A stretch of 64,000 nucleotides of DNA from Methylibium sp. (GCA_013824165.1 PNNH01000102.1:62001-126000); one strand, 5' to 3'; numbered from the stretch's first letter, positions 29,537 to 43,587 are shown. The notes: generated by a model from the sequence alone, not told the origin. Program-made: numbers and translations.

Positions 29537-30166
29537 TCAAGCGCCGGTCTTGCGCGCCACCAGCTCCCACAGGGACTTGGGCGCGCCGTAGCGCAGGCTT
29601 TCCCGCTTGCGCAGTTGCACGGCTTGCAAGCTGGTGGCGGTCAGCAACTCCAGCAGCTTCGCTTCGGTGAAGAACTGCTTGGGCAGGCCGTCCACCATCG
29701 TCAGGCCCCATCCGCTCGCGTCGGCTGGCGCGCCGTAGTTCACATCGTCGTCCGCGTTTAGCCCGGCAAGCAGCAGACCCTGCGGCTTCAACACGCGGGC
29801 GACCTCCGCGAAGGCTCTCAGGCTGTCGGCACGGTCAAAGTAGTGCAGCGAGAGATGCGCGAGCACCAGGTCGAAACTGCTGTCCGCCATCCCGACCAGT
29901 TCGCGGGCGTCAGCGCGTCTGTGCTGGGCTTGCGGATTGCGTTGGCGGGCGCGTGCCAAGGCCTGCACGGAGATGTCAACGGCAGTCACGGCCAGGCCCC
30001 GATCCAGCAGGCGCGTGGTTTCGAGGCCGTCGCCGCAACCCAGATCCAGGGCCGTGCCGGAGCGGGGCAGCAGCGCATCCCAGGCCTGCAGCCAGTCTTC
30101 GTCGCAGGCCAGCGCCTGGCGGGCATAGCGCCCATTCCAGATGGCTTTGGGGTCGGAGTCGCTCAT
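29537..30166 (-). CDS. Class I SAM-dependent methyltransferase
   Basis: The 209-residue protein has the SAM motif ALDLGCGDGLETTRLLDRG, VTAVDISVQALARARQRNP, and FDLVLAHLSLHYFDRADSL. The C-terminal part (YGAPKSLWELVARK) is basic. The substrate is unknown. The start at 30166 is the ATG used by related proteins (MSDSDPKAIWNGRYARQ); a longer frame covers the purL 5' region and is not real. It converges with the deaminase operon (16 nt gap) and is divergent from purL. Confidence 0.85.
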   Translation of the reverse strand: MSDSDPKAIWNGRYARQALACDEDWLQAWDALLPRSGTALDLGCGDGLETTRLLDRGLAVTAVDISVQALARARQRNPQAQHRRADARELVGMADSSFDLVLAHLSLHYFDRADSLRAFAEVARVLKPQGLLLAGLNADDDVNYGAPADASGWGLTMVDGLPKQFFTEAKLLELLTATSLQAVQLRKRESLRYGAPKSLWELVARKTGA

Positions 30167-30325
30167 GCGGCGCAGTATCGCCGGGGCTTTGGGGGCTCTT
30201 CTTTGCGCAAACATCGTTCGTGGTGCCGGGAATGGCCCAGGCCTCGGTAAAATCCCGGGTTTCCACGGTCCGGCCCAGCCCCGGGCCGCAACCTCAAGCG
30301 CGCCGCGTGCGCACCTCGGGATTCC

Positions 30326-34312
<3,987 letters not shown>

Positions 34313-35419
34313 TTGAGCTTGCCGTCGTCTGCCCAGCCCGGCGCCGACGACGGCCTTGCTTCCGCGCAGCGAAGGGCGCTGAGCCACGCGCCAATCGCTG
34401 AGACGCTGGCGGCGGCGACTACCGAGCAGCTTGCCGCGCAGATCGAATCGCGGCTATCCGCCAGCGCAGGCAAAGCGGGCATAGGTGCCGGCTCGGTGCT
34501 CATAGAGTTTGGCGGCCAGCCCGTGTTCGTGAAGCTGCTGCCGCTGAGCGACCTGGAGCTGCGGCAAGTGAGCCAGCAATCGACGGCCAATCTCTTCGAG
34601 CTGCCCGGCTACTTCCAGTACGGCATCGGTTCGGTGGGCTTCGGTGCCTGGCGCGAGCTGGCTGCCCAGCAGATGGCCAGCGATTGGGTGCGGTTGCAGG
34701 CCTGCCCGCAATTCCCGCTGCTGCATCACTGGCGTGTGCTGCCAGGCCTTGGCGGCGTGCTCCGCAGCAATGAAGCAGATGGCTACTTTGCCGAGGGCAG
34801 CCTGGAGCTTCCTGGTGTCGAGCAGGTCAACAGGCGCTTTGCTTCACTCGATGACGCGCCGGCGCATCTGGCGCTGTTCATCGAGTGGTTTCCGTCGAAC
34901 CTGCGTGACTGGCTGCACACCGAGCTCCGTCACGGCGGACAGCGCGCAAAGCTTGGCGTCGAACTTGTCGAGTGCGAGCTCGACCGGGTTCTGCGCTTCA
35001 TGTCGGCGCAGGGCTTTGTTCACTTCGATGCGCACTTCGAGAACATGCTCACCGACGGGCATGGCCTCTACCTCAGCGACTTCGGCCTCGCCTCATGCAG
35101 CCGCTTTGAACTCGACGCTGACGAGCGCCAATTCCTCGCTGAGCATGCGGACTACGACCGCTGTCGCTCGTCTCTGGCGCTGGTGCTTTGCATCGTCAAA
35201 GCACTGGGCGGCGGCACGGATTGGCGCGCCAGCCTGAGCGATCCGGAGTTCTTGGCGCGTGTGGACGCTTGTTCCGGCTCTGTCCTTGAGGTACTCCAGC
35301 GGCATGCGCCGCTTGCTTTGGCATTTGCCGAGTTCTCGCGGCGGCTCGTCAACGTCAGCAAGACGAGCGCTTTTCCTGCTGCGGAGCTGAAGGCCCTGCT
35401 GCCGGCCTTGTCCGGCTGA
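34313..35419 (+). CDS. Kinase-fold protein of unknown function
   Basis: This 368-residue protein has the layout of a protein-kinase-like domain: a strand with a candidate ATP-binding lysine (GGQPVFVKLLPL), then HFDAHFENMLTDGHG and LYLSDFGLAS, matching the HxDxxxxN catalytic loop and DFG metal motif. An N-terminal helical region rich in Ala precedes it. I do not recognise a specific family. The frame opens with TTG at 34313 directly after the purL stop, and a second TTG lies two codons later, so the exact start is uncertain; no good ribosome site is seen. It may be translated by coupling to purL. Confidence 0.68.
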   Translation: MSLPSSAQPGADDGLASAQRRALSHAPIAETLAAATTEQLAAQIESRLSASAGKAGIGAGSVLIEFGGQPVFVKLLPLSDLELRQVSQQSTANLFELPGYFQYGIGSVGFGAWRELAAQQMASDWVRLQACPQFPLLHHWRVLPGLGGVLRSNEADGYFAEGSLELPGVEQVNRRFASLDDAPAHLALFIEWFPSNLRDWLHTELRHGGQRAKLGVELVECELDRVLRFMSAQGFVHFDAHFENMLTDGHGLYLSDFGLASCSRFELDADERQFLAEHADYDRCRSSLALVLCIVKALGGGTDWRASLSDPEFLARVDACSGSVLEVLQRHAPLALAFAEFSRRLVNVSKTSAFPAAELKALLPALSG

Positions 35420-35625
35420 TCGCAGTGCTACGTTCTGAGCACCGGCGCGGTGGCGCTGGCCGGCTGCTTCGGGATCACGCTCGCGGGCGGCCACGGAACG
35501 GATCGACGGTCACTCCATCAACACGAGCCAGCTATTGCGAGGAGCGAGTACACCGCGAATGGCCCCTGCGCATCCGGCCAGCGCCACCACCTGCCCCACG
35601 CTCGGTCGCCGCAGTCCCAAGCGGT
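35420..35625. other. Non-coding or decayed stretch between the kinase-fold and LLM genes
   Basis: These 206 bases hold no gene I can support. One reading frame gives a short hydrophobic stretch (VLSTGAVALAGCFGITLAGG) that resembles a fragment of a membrane or signal sequence, and short open frames cross it on both strands, but no start, ribosome site or family motif supports any. No terminator-like hairpin with a T-run is evident. Confidence 0.4.
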
Positions 35626-36618
35626 CTATCGAGCCAGCTCCACCAGCAACTCGTACGACCTCAGCCGCGCCGAAAAATCATGCACTGCGCAAGCGACGAT
35701 GAACTCGTCCGCCCCGGTGCGCTCGGCCGTGGCGCGCAGGCCGGCACGCACAGTTACCGGTGAGCCGACCACGCTCTCGGCCAGCATGCGCGCCACGCCG
35801 GCCTTCTCGGCGGGGCTCCACCGCGCCTCCATATCGTCCACCGGCGGCGGCAGAGGGCCGCGTTGGCCGCGCTGCATGCCGAGAAAGCGCTGCTGTAGCG
35901 AAGTGAACAGGCGCGCAGCCTCGTCGTCACTGTCGGCCACGACGACATTCAGGCCAACCATCGCATAGGGCTTGGGATGCCGGGCGCTGGGGCGGTACTG
36001 GGCACGGTAGATCTCCAGTGCCTGCATCAGCAGATCGGGCGCGAAGTGCGATGCGAAGGCAAATGGCAGGCCCAGGTAGGCTGCCAGTTGCGCGCCATAA
36101 AGGCTGGAGCCCAGGATCCAGATCGGCACCTCGGTGCCCTGGCCGGGAATGGCGCGCACCAACTGGCCTTCCTTGGCTGGGCCGAGGTAGGTCTGCAGCT
36201 CCAGCACGTCTTCTGGAAAGCGGTCCTCCTGCGCGCTGCTCAGATGGCGTCGCAGCGCGCGCATCGTCGGCTGATCGGTGCCGGGCGCGCGGCCCAGGCC
36301 CAGGTCGATGCGGCCGGGGAAGAGGGTGGCCAGCGTGCCGAAAGCTTCGGCAATGGTGAGCGGTGCATGGTTGGGCAGCATGATGCCGCCCGAGCCAACG
36401 CGAATCTGCGTCGTGGCCGCTGCAATCTGGCCGATCAGCACGGCTGTCGCCGAACTGGCCACGCCGTCCATATTGTGGTGCTCAGCCACCCAGAAGCGCT
36501 GGTAGCCCAGCCGCTCGGTGTGGCGGGCCAGCGCAATGCTGTTGTGCAAGGCCGTGGCGGCATCGCTGCCGGCCACGATGGGGGCCAGGTCCAGAACGGA
36601 TAACGGGAGCAAACTCAT
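35626..36618 (-). CDS. LLM-class flavin-dependent oxidoreductase
   Basis: The 330-residue protein begins [13 protein letters not shown] and shows [46 protein letters not shown] and [12 protein letters not shown], the standard luciferase-like monooxygenase pattern (F420/FMN-dependent). This is the family of YhbW-like alkanal monooxygenase homologues. Substrate unknown. Single gene. Confidence 0.9.
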   Translation of the reverse strand: MSLLPLSVLDLAPIVAGSDAATALHNSIALARHTERLGYQRFWVAEHHNMDGVASSATAVLIGQIAAATTQIRVGSGGIMLPNHAPLTIAEAFGTLATLFPGRIDLGLGRAPGTDQPTMRALRRHLSSAQEDRFPEDVLELQTYLGPAKEGQLVRAIPGQGTEVPIWILGSSLYGAQLAAYLGLPFAFASHFAPDLLMQALEIYRAQYRPSARHPKPYAMVGLNVVVADSDDEAARLFTSLQQRFLGMQRGQRGPLPPPVDDMEARWSPAEKAGVARMLAESVVGSPVTVRAGLRATAERTGADEFIVACAVHDFSARLRSYELLVELAR

Positions 36619-36718
36619 GGGGCGAGTCTAGGCGCTCTGGGCCACTGCCTGCTGGCACAGGGGCATGCTCACTGCCGGCCCCGAGTTCCCGCGATGGGGC
36701 TTGGCGCGAAAGCCCCGT

Positions 36719-39427
36719 TCAGTGCGGCCTGTCTTGCCCTGCCGCAGGCTGCGGATCGGTGTGCTCCTCGGGCTCGCTGCTGCGGCGTCGCTCTGTCCCC
36801 GTGGGGCGCAGTTGCGGCGCCACATAGGGCAGGTAAAAGTGGAAACAGGTGCCGCCTCCCTCACGCTGCTTCAACTCCAGGCGTCCGCCCAGCACATCGT
36901 TGACGATGTTGTAGACGATGTTGAGGCCCAAGCCGGTGCCGCCACGGCCAAGCTTGGTGGTGAAGAAGGGGTCGAAGGCGCGCTGGCGCACCTCCTCGCT
37001 CATGCCGACGCCGTCGTCCTCGACCCGCAGCTCGAAATGCCGTGCATCCAGGGGCTTGCAGCTGATCCGCAGCATGCCTTCATTGCGTCCTTCAAAGGCG
37101 TGCATCAGGGCGTTCTGCATCAGATTGGACAGCACCTGTCCCAGCGGTCCCGGATAGCTGTCGAGTGCTTGCGGCAGCGCCTGCAGAGCAGTCTCGATAC
37201 GGTAGGGCGTGATCTTCCAGCGGGCACGCGCCAAACCCAGGACATCAGCGACCACGCTTTCGAGCGCAAAGCTGCGGCGCTGCTCGCTGGTCTGGTCGAC
37301 CGAAAGCTGCTTGAAGTGCTGAACCAGATCGCAGGCACTGGTGAGTCCACGCAGCAGGATGCTGGTGGCGGTGCTGGTGTCGTCCAGATATCGCTCCAGC
37401 GTGGCACGGCGCATCGCGCCACTGGAGAACTCGTTCTTCACCTCCACGCTGCGGGCTTCGAGTGTTGAGGCCGTGGTCAGGCAGTTGCCCAGCGGGGTGT
37501 TGAGTTCGTGGGCGACGCCCGCCACCAGCGAGCCCAGCGCAGCCATGCGTTCGGCCCGAAGCAGTTCGACCTGGGCATGCTGCAGTGTGTTCAGGGTATC
37601 GGCCAGCTCGGAGGTTCGTGCGGCGACGCGCGACTCCAGTTCGGTGTTCAGGGCGCGAAGGTCCCGCTCTGCCTGGCGCTGCGCGCTGATGTCCCGGGCG
37701 ACGCCCAGGAAGCCGATCAACTCCCCCTCGCGCGAATAGACGACGCTCACCGTCAAGGAGACCTCCAGCCGGCTTCCATCGCGGCGCACCATGGTCCAGA
37801 CCTGGGTGTCGCTGCCCTCGTCCAGCGCACGGGCAGTGAAGGCTTCACCCGCTTTCACGGGCCGACCCAGGTGCCGGCTCAAGGATGCAGCGCGGGTGTC
37901 GATTTCGTCGGCCAGATGCCATTGGCGGGGGCTCTGGCCGAGGACTTGCGCCTCGCCGTAGCCCAGCATGCGTTCGGCGCCTCGGCTGAAGACGGTGATC
38001 CTGTCCTGGGCATCGGTGGCGATGATGGCCACCTCCGTCGCGGCATCGAGAACGGCCTGCAACCGGTCGCGGGCCGACTGCAACTCGGCCTGGGAGGCGC
38101 GCAGCGCCGCCTCGGCCCTTCTTTGCACGGTCACATCGCGTCCTGTGCCGCGGTAGCCGGTGAACACGCCGTCGGCATCAAAGACCGGGGCGCCTGAGAC
38201 GCTGACGTAGCGCGTCGTGCCGTCGGCCGAGACCTGGGCGTACTCGAAGTCCCGGAAGGTTTCACGCCGCTCGAGGGTGCGCCGGTGTGCCTCCCAGTCG
38301 GTGCCGGGCAGCAGTGCAGGAGATTCCCAGCGCGTGTAGCCCAGCACCAGATTGCTGGCCGTGTTGCTGGCCTGCTCGGCCACGCGGGAGATGTAGGTGA
38401 AGCGCAGGTCGGCGTCCTGTTCCCAGACCCAGTCGCTGGCCAGGACCGCCAGGGAGCGAAAGCGCGCCTGCGAGGCTTCCAGCTCTGTCCTCATCAGCAG
38501 GCCCTGCTCGACCTCGCGGCTGAGCGCTTCGTTGTCACGGCACTGGATGCGCCACATCCGGGTCAGCAAGCCCACCAGCAGGGTGATCAGCGCACAGCCG
38601 CCCCACAGCGTTGCCAACATCGGGCTCCAGAAGCTGGCCCGTTCCCAGCCCTGTGCCGGTCGAGCGAGCAACAGCCATTCAGCGCCAGGCAGCCGGACCA
38701 TTCGGCTCAGCCGGTCTTGTTCCGCCAGCTTGTCTAGCGCAGTCGTACCCCAGATCCTGGCGCCCGCGCGTCCGTCGGCAGTGCGTTCATGCAGCGCGAG
38801 CTCGAGCTTGGCCTCGTCGCCAAGACCCGCGCTGGCGATGAAGCGGGGCAAGTCCGCAACCGCTGACACCGTGCCCCAGTAGCGCGGTTCGGCGCCCGGC
38901 GTGCGGAGGTAGACGGGGCTGCGCTGAATCACACCCAGGCCGCCTTGCACCAGCGGCACCGGCGCGCGCAGCATCGGCTTGCCCAGTCGCTGCGCCGCCT
39001 CGATTTGCGCCCATTGCGCCGGAATCGTCCGGTAGTCGAGATTCAGCACGGCCTCGTTGCCCGCCAGCGGGTAGACATGCCGGGCAATGTTGTCGGGTGC
39101 GGCCACCACGCTGCGCAGATGCGGCAATAGAGGCAAGGCGCGTTCGATGGCTTGGGCGAAGCGCAGTTCATTCAGCCCGCCGTCAACCTGGATCATGGTG
39201 GCCAGGCTCTGGGTCGGCGCAAAAGTGGCCTGGCCCGCGGCCTCAAGCCGGTCGCGCAGGACGGTCAGCCGCTCTTCAACGCTTTCGCGCTGCTGCGCAC
39301 GCCAAGCCTGCTGCTCCTGGCGCTGCACCAGCAGGCCCAGCGGCAGGCTCAACAGCAAGCATAGCCAGACCGGCCAGTAGGCGACGAGAGGTGTCGAGCG
39401 GTGAGCAAAGGCCGGCGAGGGGGGCAT
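36719..39427 (-). CDS. Membrane sensor histidine kinase with CHASE1 and two PAS domains
   Basis: This 902-residue protein has a transmembrane helix at about 15-35, a periplasmic CHASE1-type domain (MIQVDGGLNELRFAQAIER ... GVIQRSPVYLR), a second helix near 270-290, two PAS domains (about 320-440 and 455-585), then a coiled linker and the kinase core. The phosphoacceptor is H640 in GVAHELNTPLGN; the N box is LSNLMQNALMHAF, followed by DDGVGM and GTGLGLNIVYNIV. It has no receiver domain and no response regulator beside it, so it is an orphan in this window. The signal is unknown. Confidence 0.92.
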   Translation of the reverse strand: MPPSPAFAHRSTPLVAYWPVWLCLLLSLPLGLLVQRQEQQAWRAQQRESVEERLTVLRDRLEAAGQATFAPTQSLATMIQVDGGLNELRFAQAIERALPLLPHLRSVVAAPDNIARHVYPLAGNEAVLNLDYRTIPAQWAQIEAAQRLGKPMLRAPVPLVQGGLGVIQRSPVYLRTPGAEPRYWGTVSAVADLPRFIASAGLGDEAKLELALHERTADGRAGARIWGTTALDKLAEQDRLSRMVRLPGAEWLLLARPAQGWERASFWSPMLATLWGGCALITLLVGLLTRMWRIQCRDNEALSREVEQGLLMRTELEASQARFRSLAVLASDWVWEQDADLRFTYISRVAEQASNTASNLVLGYTRWESPALLPGTDWEAHRRTLERRETFRDFEYAQVSADGTTRYVSVSGAPVFDADGVFTGYRGTGRDVTVQRRAEAALRASQAELQSARDRLQAVLDAATEVAIIATDAQDRITVFSRGAERMLGYGEAQVLGQSPRQWHLADEIDTRAASLSRHLGRPVKAGEAFTARALDEGSDTQVWTMVRRDGSRLEVSLTVSVVYSREGELIGFLGVARDISAQRQAERDLRALNTELESRVAARTSELADTLNTLQHAQVELLRAERMAALGSLVAGVAHELNTPLGNCLTTASTLEARSVEVKNEFSSGAMRRATLERYLDDTSTATSILLRGLTSACDLVQHFKQLSVDQTSEQRRSFALESVVADVLGLARARWKITPYRIETALQALPQALDSYPGPLGQVLSNLMQNALMHAFEGRNEGMLRISCKPLDARHFELRVEDDGVGMSEEVRQRAFDPFFTTKLGRGGTGLGLNIVYNIVNDVLGGRLELKQREGGGTCFHFYLPYVAPQLRPTGTERRRSSEPEEHTDPQPAAGQDRPH

Positions 39428-39511
39428 GGACTGCGGCGCCTTCAGCGGTTTTTCACCACGGTATCACAAGCCTTCCCGCCAGGCGACCGCCTGAGCAGGT
39501 CGGCGGTGGGG

Positions 39512-40645
39512 TCAGTTGCTGGAGCGTCCCAGCTCCACGCTCACCTGGCGTGTCTTGCCGCTGTTCCAGATCGTCAGCGTCACCTGATCACCGATCTGGC
39601 GCGCTTCCAGCTGGGCCAGCATGTCGTCCATGTCCTCGACGGTCTGGCCGTTGACCGCGGTGATCACATCGCCGTTGACGACACGGCCATCGCGGCCGCG
39701 CTTGAAGGGCTGCAGTCCCGCCTTGGCCGCCGGGCTGCCGGCGCCGACTTCCACCAGGGCCACGCCCTTGGGCAGGCGTAGCGCCTGCTGCAGTTGCTGC
39801 GGGCCGGCCGTCACACCCAGCGCCGGCCGGATGAAGCGGCCGTCGCGGATCAGGCGCGGCACCACGCGGTTGACCTCGTCGACAGGAATCGCGAAGCCGA
39901 TGCCGGCGCTGGCGCCGCTGGGGCTGTAGATCGAGGTGTTGACGCCGATCAGCCTGCCGGCCGAGTCCAGCAGCGGCCCACCCGAGTTGCCCGGGTTGAT
40001 GGCCGCATCGGTCTGAATGGCGCCGCGGATCTTGCGCCGGTTCATCGACTCGATCTCGCGGCCCAGCGCCGAGACGATGCCGGTGGTGAGGGTCTGGTCC
40101 AGGCCGAAGGGGTTGCCGATCGCATAGACCTGCTGGCCCACCTGCAGGTCGCGGCTGGCGCCCAGCGGGATCGGCGGCAGCTTGTCCTTGGGCGCCTTGA
40201 TGCGCAGCACCGCCAGATCGCGGTCCTCGAAAGCGCCGACCAGTTCGGCGTCATAGCTGCTCTGGTCGGCCAGCGTCACCTTGGCGGCATTGGCGCCCTG
40301 GATGACGTGGAAGTTGGTGACGATGTGGCCGCTCTCATCCCAGATGAAGCCCGAGCCGGTGCCGCGCGGTACCTCGGTGACGTTCATCGAGAACATGTCG
40401 CGCTGCAGCGCCAGCGTGGTGATGTGCACCACGGAGGGCGAGCTGCGGCGGAACACGTCGATATGCGTCTGCTCGGCCGCCAGCAGCGGGCCTCTGGCCT
40501 GCACGGCGCGCGGCTGGGCGCCCGGTGCGCCTTTGCCCTGCACCAGGCCCGGCCACAGCCAGGCGCCGCCCAGGAGCAGCGCTGCGCCCAGGGTCAGCGC
40601 GCCAAGAAGACGCAAGCGGTTCGGAGTGGGCTGGGCGATCGACAT
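39512..40645 (-). CDS. HtrA/DegQ-type periplasmic serine protease with one PDZ domain
   Basis: The 377-residue protein has an N-terminal membrane anchor or signal (LGALTLGAALLLGGAWLW) and the S1C trypsin-like triad H113 (IVTNFHVIQG), D143 (FEDRDLAVLRI) and S221 (NPGNSGGPLL). A single PDZ domain follows from about 280 (RPALGVTAGPQQL ... GDVITAVNGQTVED). One PDZ and a membrane anchor resemble DegS, but many beta-proteobacterial enzymes of this shape act as general quality-control proteases. Confidence 0.9.
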   Translation of the reverse strand: MSIAQPTPNRLRLLGALTLGAALLLGGAWLWPGLVQGKGAPGAQPRAVQARGPLLAAEQTHIDVFRRSSPSVVHITTLALQRDMFSMNVTEVPRGTGSGFIWDESGHIVTNFHVIQGANAAKVTLADQSSYDAELVGAFEDRDLAVLRIKAPKDKLPPIPLGASRDLQVGQQVYAIGNPFGLDQTLTTGIVSALGREIESMNRRKIRGAIQTDAAINPGNSGGPLLDSAGRLIGVNTSIYSPSGASAGIGFAIPVDEVNRVVPRLIRDGRFIRPALGVTAGPQQLQQALRLPKGVALVEVGAGSPAAKAGLQPFKRGRDGRVVNGDVITAVNGQTVEDMDDMLAQLEARQIGDQVTLTIWNSGKTRQVSVELGRSSN

Positions 40646-40703
40646 GGTAAAGGGCAGGTGTGGACGAAAGCGCGGCCTTCAAGTGGCCTAGACTTCGGCC
40701 GCG

Positions 40704-41471
40704 ATGACAGGAACGACGATACAGCACGCCCAGGCAAGCCCTGACCCCCGCACGAGCGGCCGCTTCGACCGGCTGGACGTCTTGCGCGGCGGCGCCATCG
40801 TCTGGATGGCGCTGTTCCACTTCATCTTCGATCTCAACTATTTCCGCTTTGTTGCGGCGGACTTCTATCGCGATCCTTTTTGGACCTGGCAGCGCAGCGC
40901 CATCGTCAGCCTGTTCCTGCTGTGCGCCGGACTGGGCCAGGCGGTGGCGGTGCAGCAAGGCCAGAGCTGGACGCGCTTCTGGCGACGCTGGGCCCAGGTG
41001 GCGGCCTGCGCGCTACTGGTCTCACTGGGTTCCTGGCTGATGTTTCCGCGCAGCTTCATCAGCTTCGGCGTGCTGCATGCGATGGCCGTGATGCTGATCC
41101 TGCTGCGCCTGCTGGGGCCGCGCCTGCCGGCCTGGGCCTTGCTTCTGCTGGGGGCTGCAGCCTTGCTGGTGCCGCAGGTGTTTGCGCATCCCTTTTTCGA
41201 CAGCCGCTTGACCAACTGGCTCGGCCTGGTGACACACAAGCCCGTCACCGAAGACTATGTGCCGCTGCTGCCCTGGCTGGGCGTGATGCTGTGGGGTTTT
41301 GTCTTGGGGCGTTTCTTGCTGAAGGCGCAGCCTGGGCTGCTGGCGGGTCAGGTGAGCGGCTTGTTTCAGCCCTTGGCCGTTCTGGGGCGTTGGTCACTGA
41401 GTTTTTACATGCTGCATCAGCCGGTGCTGATCGGCGCGCTATGGCTGCTTCGCAGGGTTCTTCCTTCTTGA
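40704..41471 (+). CDS. DUF1624 membrane protein (heparan-alpha-glucosaminide acetyltransferase-like)
   Basis: The 255-residue protein has about seven hydrophobic helices and the family opening GRFDRLDVLRGGAIVWMALFH-like motif (RLDVLRGGAIVWMALFHF), with GVLHAMAVMLILLRLL and FYMLHQPVLIGALW later. DUF1624 members resemble acyltransferase-3 and human HGSNAT proteins. The role in bacteria is unclear. It is divergent from the htrA-type gene across 58 nt. Confidence 0.84.
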   Translation: MTGTTIQHAQASPDPRTSGRFDRLDVLRGGAIVWMALFHFIFDLNYFRFVAADFYRDPFWTWQRSAIVSLFLLCAGLGQAVAVQQGQSWTRFWRRWAQVAACALLVSLGSWLMFPRSFISFGVLHAMAVMLILLRLLGPRLPAWALLLLGAAALLVPQVFAHPFFDSRLTNWLGLVTHKPVTEDYVPLLPWLGVMLWGFVLGRFLLKAQPGLLAGQVSGLFQPLAVLGRWSLSFYMLHQPVLIGALWLLRRVLPS

Positions 41472-41561
41472 GGAGGAGGGCGCTTCACGCGCTTGTCATG
41501 CTTTGGTGAGATCGTCGCCATGTTCTAGGCAGGTCGCTGACGACAGAGAAAGAAATCAAAC

Positions 41562-42770
41562 ATGAGCCACGCCGTTTTCAATGTTCCATCCCGCCTTGTG
41601 CTGTCTGTCCTGGCTGCAGCGGCGCTGCTTGCTGCCTGCGGCGGCGGCGATGACCCGCAGCCTTATCTGACGCTGGACGGTGCCAAGCCGCTGGTGGTGG
41701 GCCATCGCGGCGCATCGGGCTATCTGCCCGAGCACACCATCGAGTCCTACACGCTGGCCATCGAGCAGGGCGCGGATGCCATCGAGCCGGACCTGGTCAT
41801 GACCAAGGACGGCGTGCTGGTGGCCCGCCACGAGCCGATGCTGTCAGGCACGACGAATGTGGCCGACAAGCCCGAGTTCGCCAGCCGCAAGAGCACCAAG
41901 ATGATGGACGGCATCGCCACCACCGATTGGTTCGTCGGCGACTTCACGCTGGCCGAGCTGAAGACGCTGGGCGCCAAGATCGCCCCGGCCAGCCGCCCGC
42001 AGGCCAATGACGGCAAGTTCAAGGTGCCGACCTTTGACGAGATCGTTGCGCTGGCCAAGGCCAAGAGCCAGGAGAAGGGCCGCAACATCGCGGTCTATCC
42101 GGAAACCAAGCACCCGACTTTCCATGTCGAGCAGGGGCTGCGCCTGGAAGATAAGTTGATCGCGACGCTGGTGGCGGCCGGCTGGAACAGCAAGACGGCG
42201 CCGGCGTTCGTGCAGAGCTTCGAGCCGGGCAGCCTGAAGTACATGCGCGGCAAGGGTTTGAACACCCGCATGGTGCAGCTGATCGACGCCGACTGGGTGG
42301 ACTTCAAGACCGGCAACCTGACCTTTGCCGCGCCCTGGGACCGCCCATATGACTGGACCAAGGCGGGTGACAAGCGCCTCTACAGCGCCATGGTCACGCC
42401 GGCCGGCCTGGCCGAGATCAAGACCTATGCCGACGGCATCGGCCCCTGGAAGCCCTATATCGCCAGCCTGAAGTGGACGCTGAACGCTGACGGCAGCGGC
42501 AAGGACGTCAACGGCGACGGCAAGGTGGATTGGGCCGATGCCTCCAGCACGCCGGCCACCAGCCTGGTGGCTGATGCCCACAAGGCCGGTCTGTTCGTCC
42601 ACGCCTACACCTTCCGCAATGAAAAGGGCGGCCTGGCCTTCGACTTCGGCGGCGATCCTGCCAAGGAATACCAGCTGTTCTACAGCACCGGCATCGACGG
42701 CCTGTTCTCGGACTTCCCCGACACCGCCCTGGCGGCTCGGGCGGCCTACGCCAAGCAGCTCGGCTATTGA
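41562..42770 (+). CDS. glpQ: Glycerophosphodiester phosphodiesterase, lipoprotein
   Basis: The 402-residue protein has a lipoprotein signal with lipobox LLAAC (Cys26), so it is probably anchored in the outer membrane or periplasmic face. The catalytic motifs are H48-R49 (VVGHRGASGYLPEHT), E75 and D77 (AIEPDLVMTKDG) and H90 (VARHEP), matching GlpQ/GDPD. It splits glycerophosphodiesters into glycerol-3-phosphate and an alcohol. An EF-hand-like DGSGKDVNGDGKVDW stretch, seen near residue 310, is an unusual insertion that could bind calcium. Confidence 0.92.
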   Translation: MSHAVFNVPSRLVLSVLAAAALLAACGGGDDPQPYLTLDGAKPLVVGHRGASGYLPEHTIESYTLAIEQGADAIEPDLVMTKDGVLVARHEPMLSGTTNVADKPEFASRKSTKMMDGIATTDWFVGDFTLAELKTLGAKIAPASRPQANDGKFKVPTFDEIVALAKAKSQEKGRNIAVYPETKHPTFHVEQGLRLEDKLIATLVAAGWNSKTAPAFVQSFEPGSLKYMRGKGLNTRMVQLIDADWVDFKTGNLTFAAPWDRPYDWTKAGDKRLYSAMVTPAGLAEIKTYADGIGPWKPYIASLKWTLNADGSGKDVNGDGKVDWADASSTPATSLVADAHKAGLFVHAYTFRNEKGGLAFDFGGDPAKEYQLFYSTGIDGLFSDFPDTALAARAAYAKQLGY

Positions 42771-42800
42771 GCCTCGCCCCGGGGGCGCTACCATGCGAGC

Positions 42801-43547
42801 ATGAGTAGCGCTCCCAAGATTCTTTTCGGCTTCCATGCCGTCACCGTGCGGCTGAAGACCGCACCTGCCTCCATCGTCGAGATCCACGTCGACGCCACCC
42901 GCCGCGACCAGCGCATGCGCCAGTTCGTCGAGCGGGCGCAAGCCGCCGGCGCCAAGATGGTCGACAGCGATGACGACCGCCTGAAAGCCATGTGCGGCAC
43001 GCACCGCCACCAGGGTGTGGTGGCGCGGGTGCATGCGGTCGCCCAGCTGCATTCACTGGACGATGTGCTGGACGGTGTCGACGCCGGTGGCGACAAGCCG
43101 CTGCTGCTGGTGCTGGACGGCGTGACCGATCCGCACAACCTGGGCGCCTGCCTGCGCGTGGCGGATGGCGCTGGCGCGCATGCGGTGGTCGCACCCAAGG
43201 ACCACGCGGTGGGCTTGAACGCCACCGTGGCCAAGGTGGCCAGCGGCGCGGCCGAGACCGTGCCCTATCTGATGGTGACCAATCTGGCGCGCACGCTCAA
43301 TGAGCTGAAGGAGCGCGACATCTGGGTGATCGGCACCTCGGACCAGGCCGAGAAATCGATCTACGACCTGGACCTGAAGGGCCCTGTGGCCCTGGTGTTG
43401 GGTGCCGAGGGCGAGGGCATGCGCCAGCTGACCGCCAAGACATGTGATGAGCTGGTGCGCATCCCGATGAAGGGCGCGGTCGAGAGCCTTAACGTCTCGG
43501 TCGCGGCCGGCGTGTGCCTGTTCGAGGCCCTGCGCCAGCGCGGATAA
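42801..43547 (+). CDS. rlmB: 23S rRNA (guanosine-2251-2'-O)-methyltransferase
   Basis: This 248-residue SPOUT-class protein has the N-terminal rRNA-binding domain ([13 protein letters not shown]) and the three knot motifs [33 protein letters not shown] and [18 protein letters not shown]. It methylates the ribose of G2251 in the peptidyl-transferase P-loop. ATG at 42801. Confidence 0.95.
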   Translation: MSSAPKILFGFHAVTVRLKTAPASIVEIHVDATRRDQRMRQFVERAQAAGAKMVDSDDDRLKAMCGTHRHQGVVARVHAVAQLHSLDDVLDGVDAGGDKPLLLVLDGVTDPHNLGACLRVADGAGAHAVVAPKDHAVGLNATVAKVASGAAETVPYLMVTNLARTLNELKERDIWVIGTSDQAEKSIYDLDLKGPVALVLGAEGEGMRQLTAKTCDELVRIPMKGAVESLNVSVAAGVCLFEALRQRG

Positions 43548-43587
43548 TCCCGGCCATTCCCAGCATTCAAGAAGAAGCGGCCGCACC

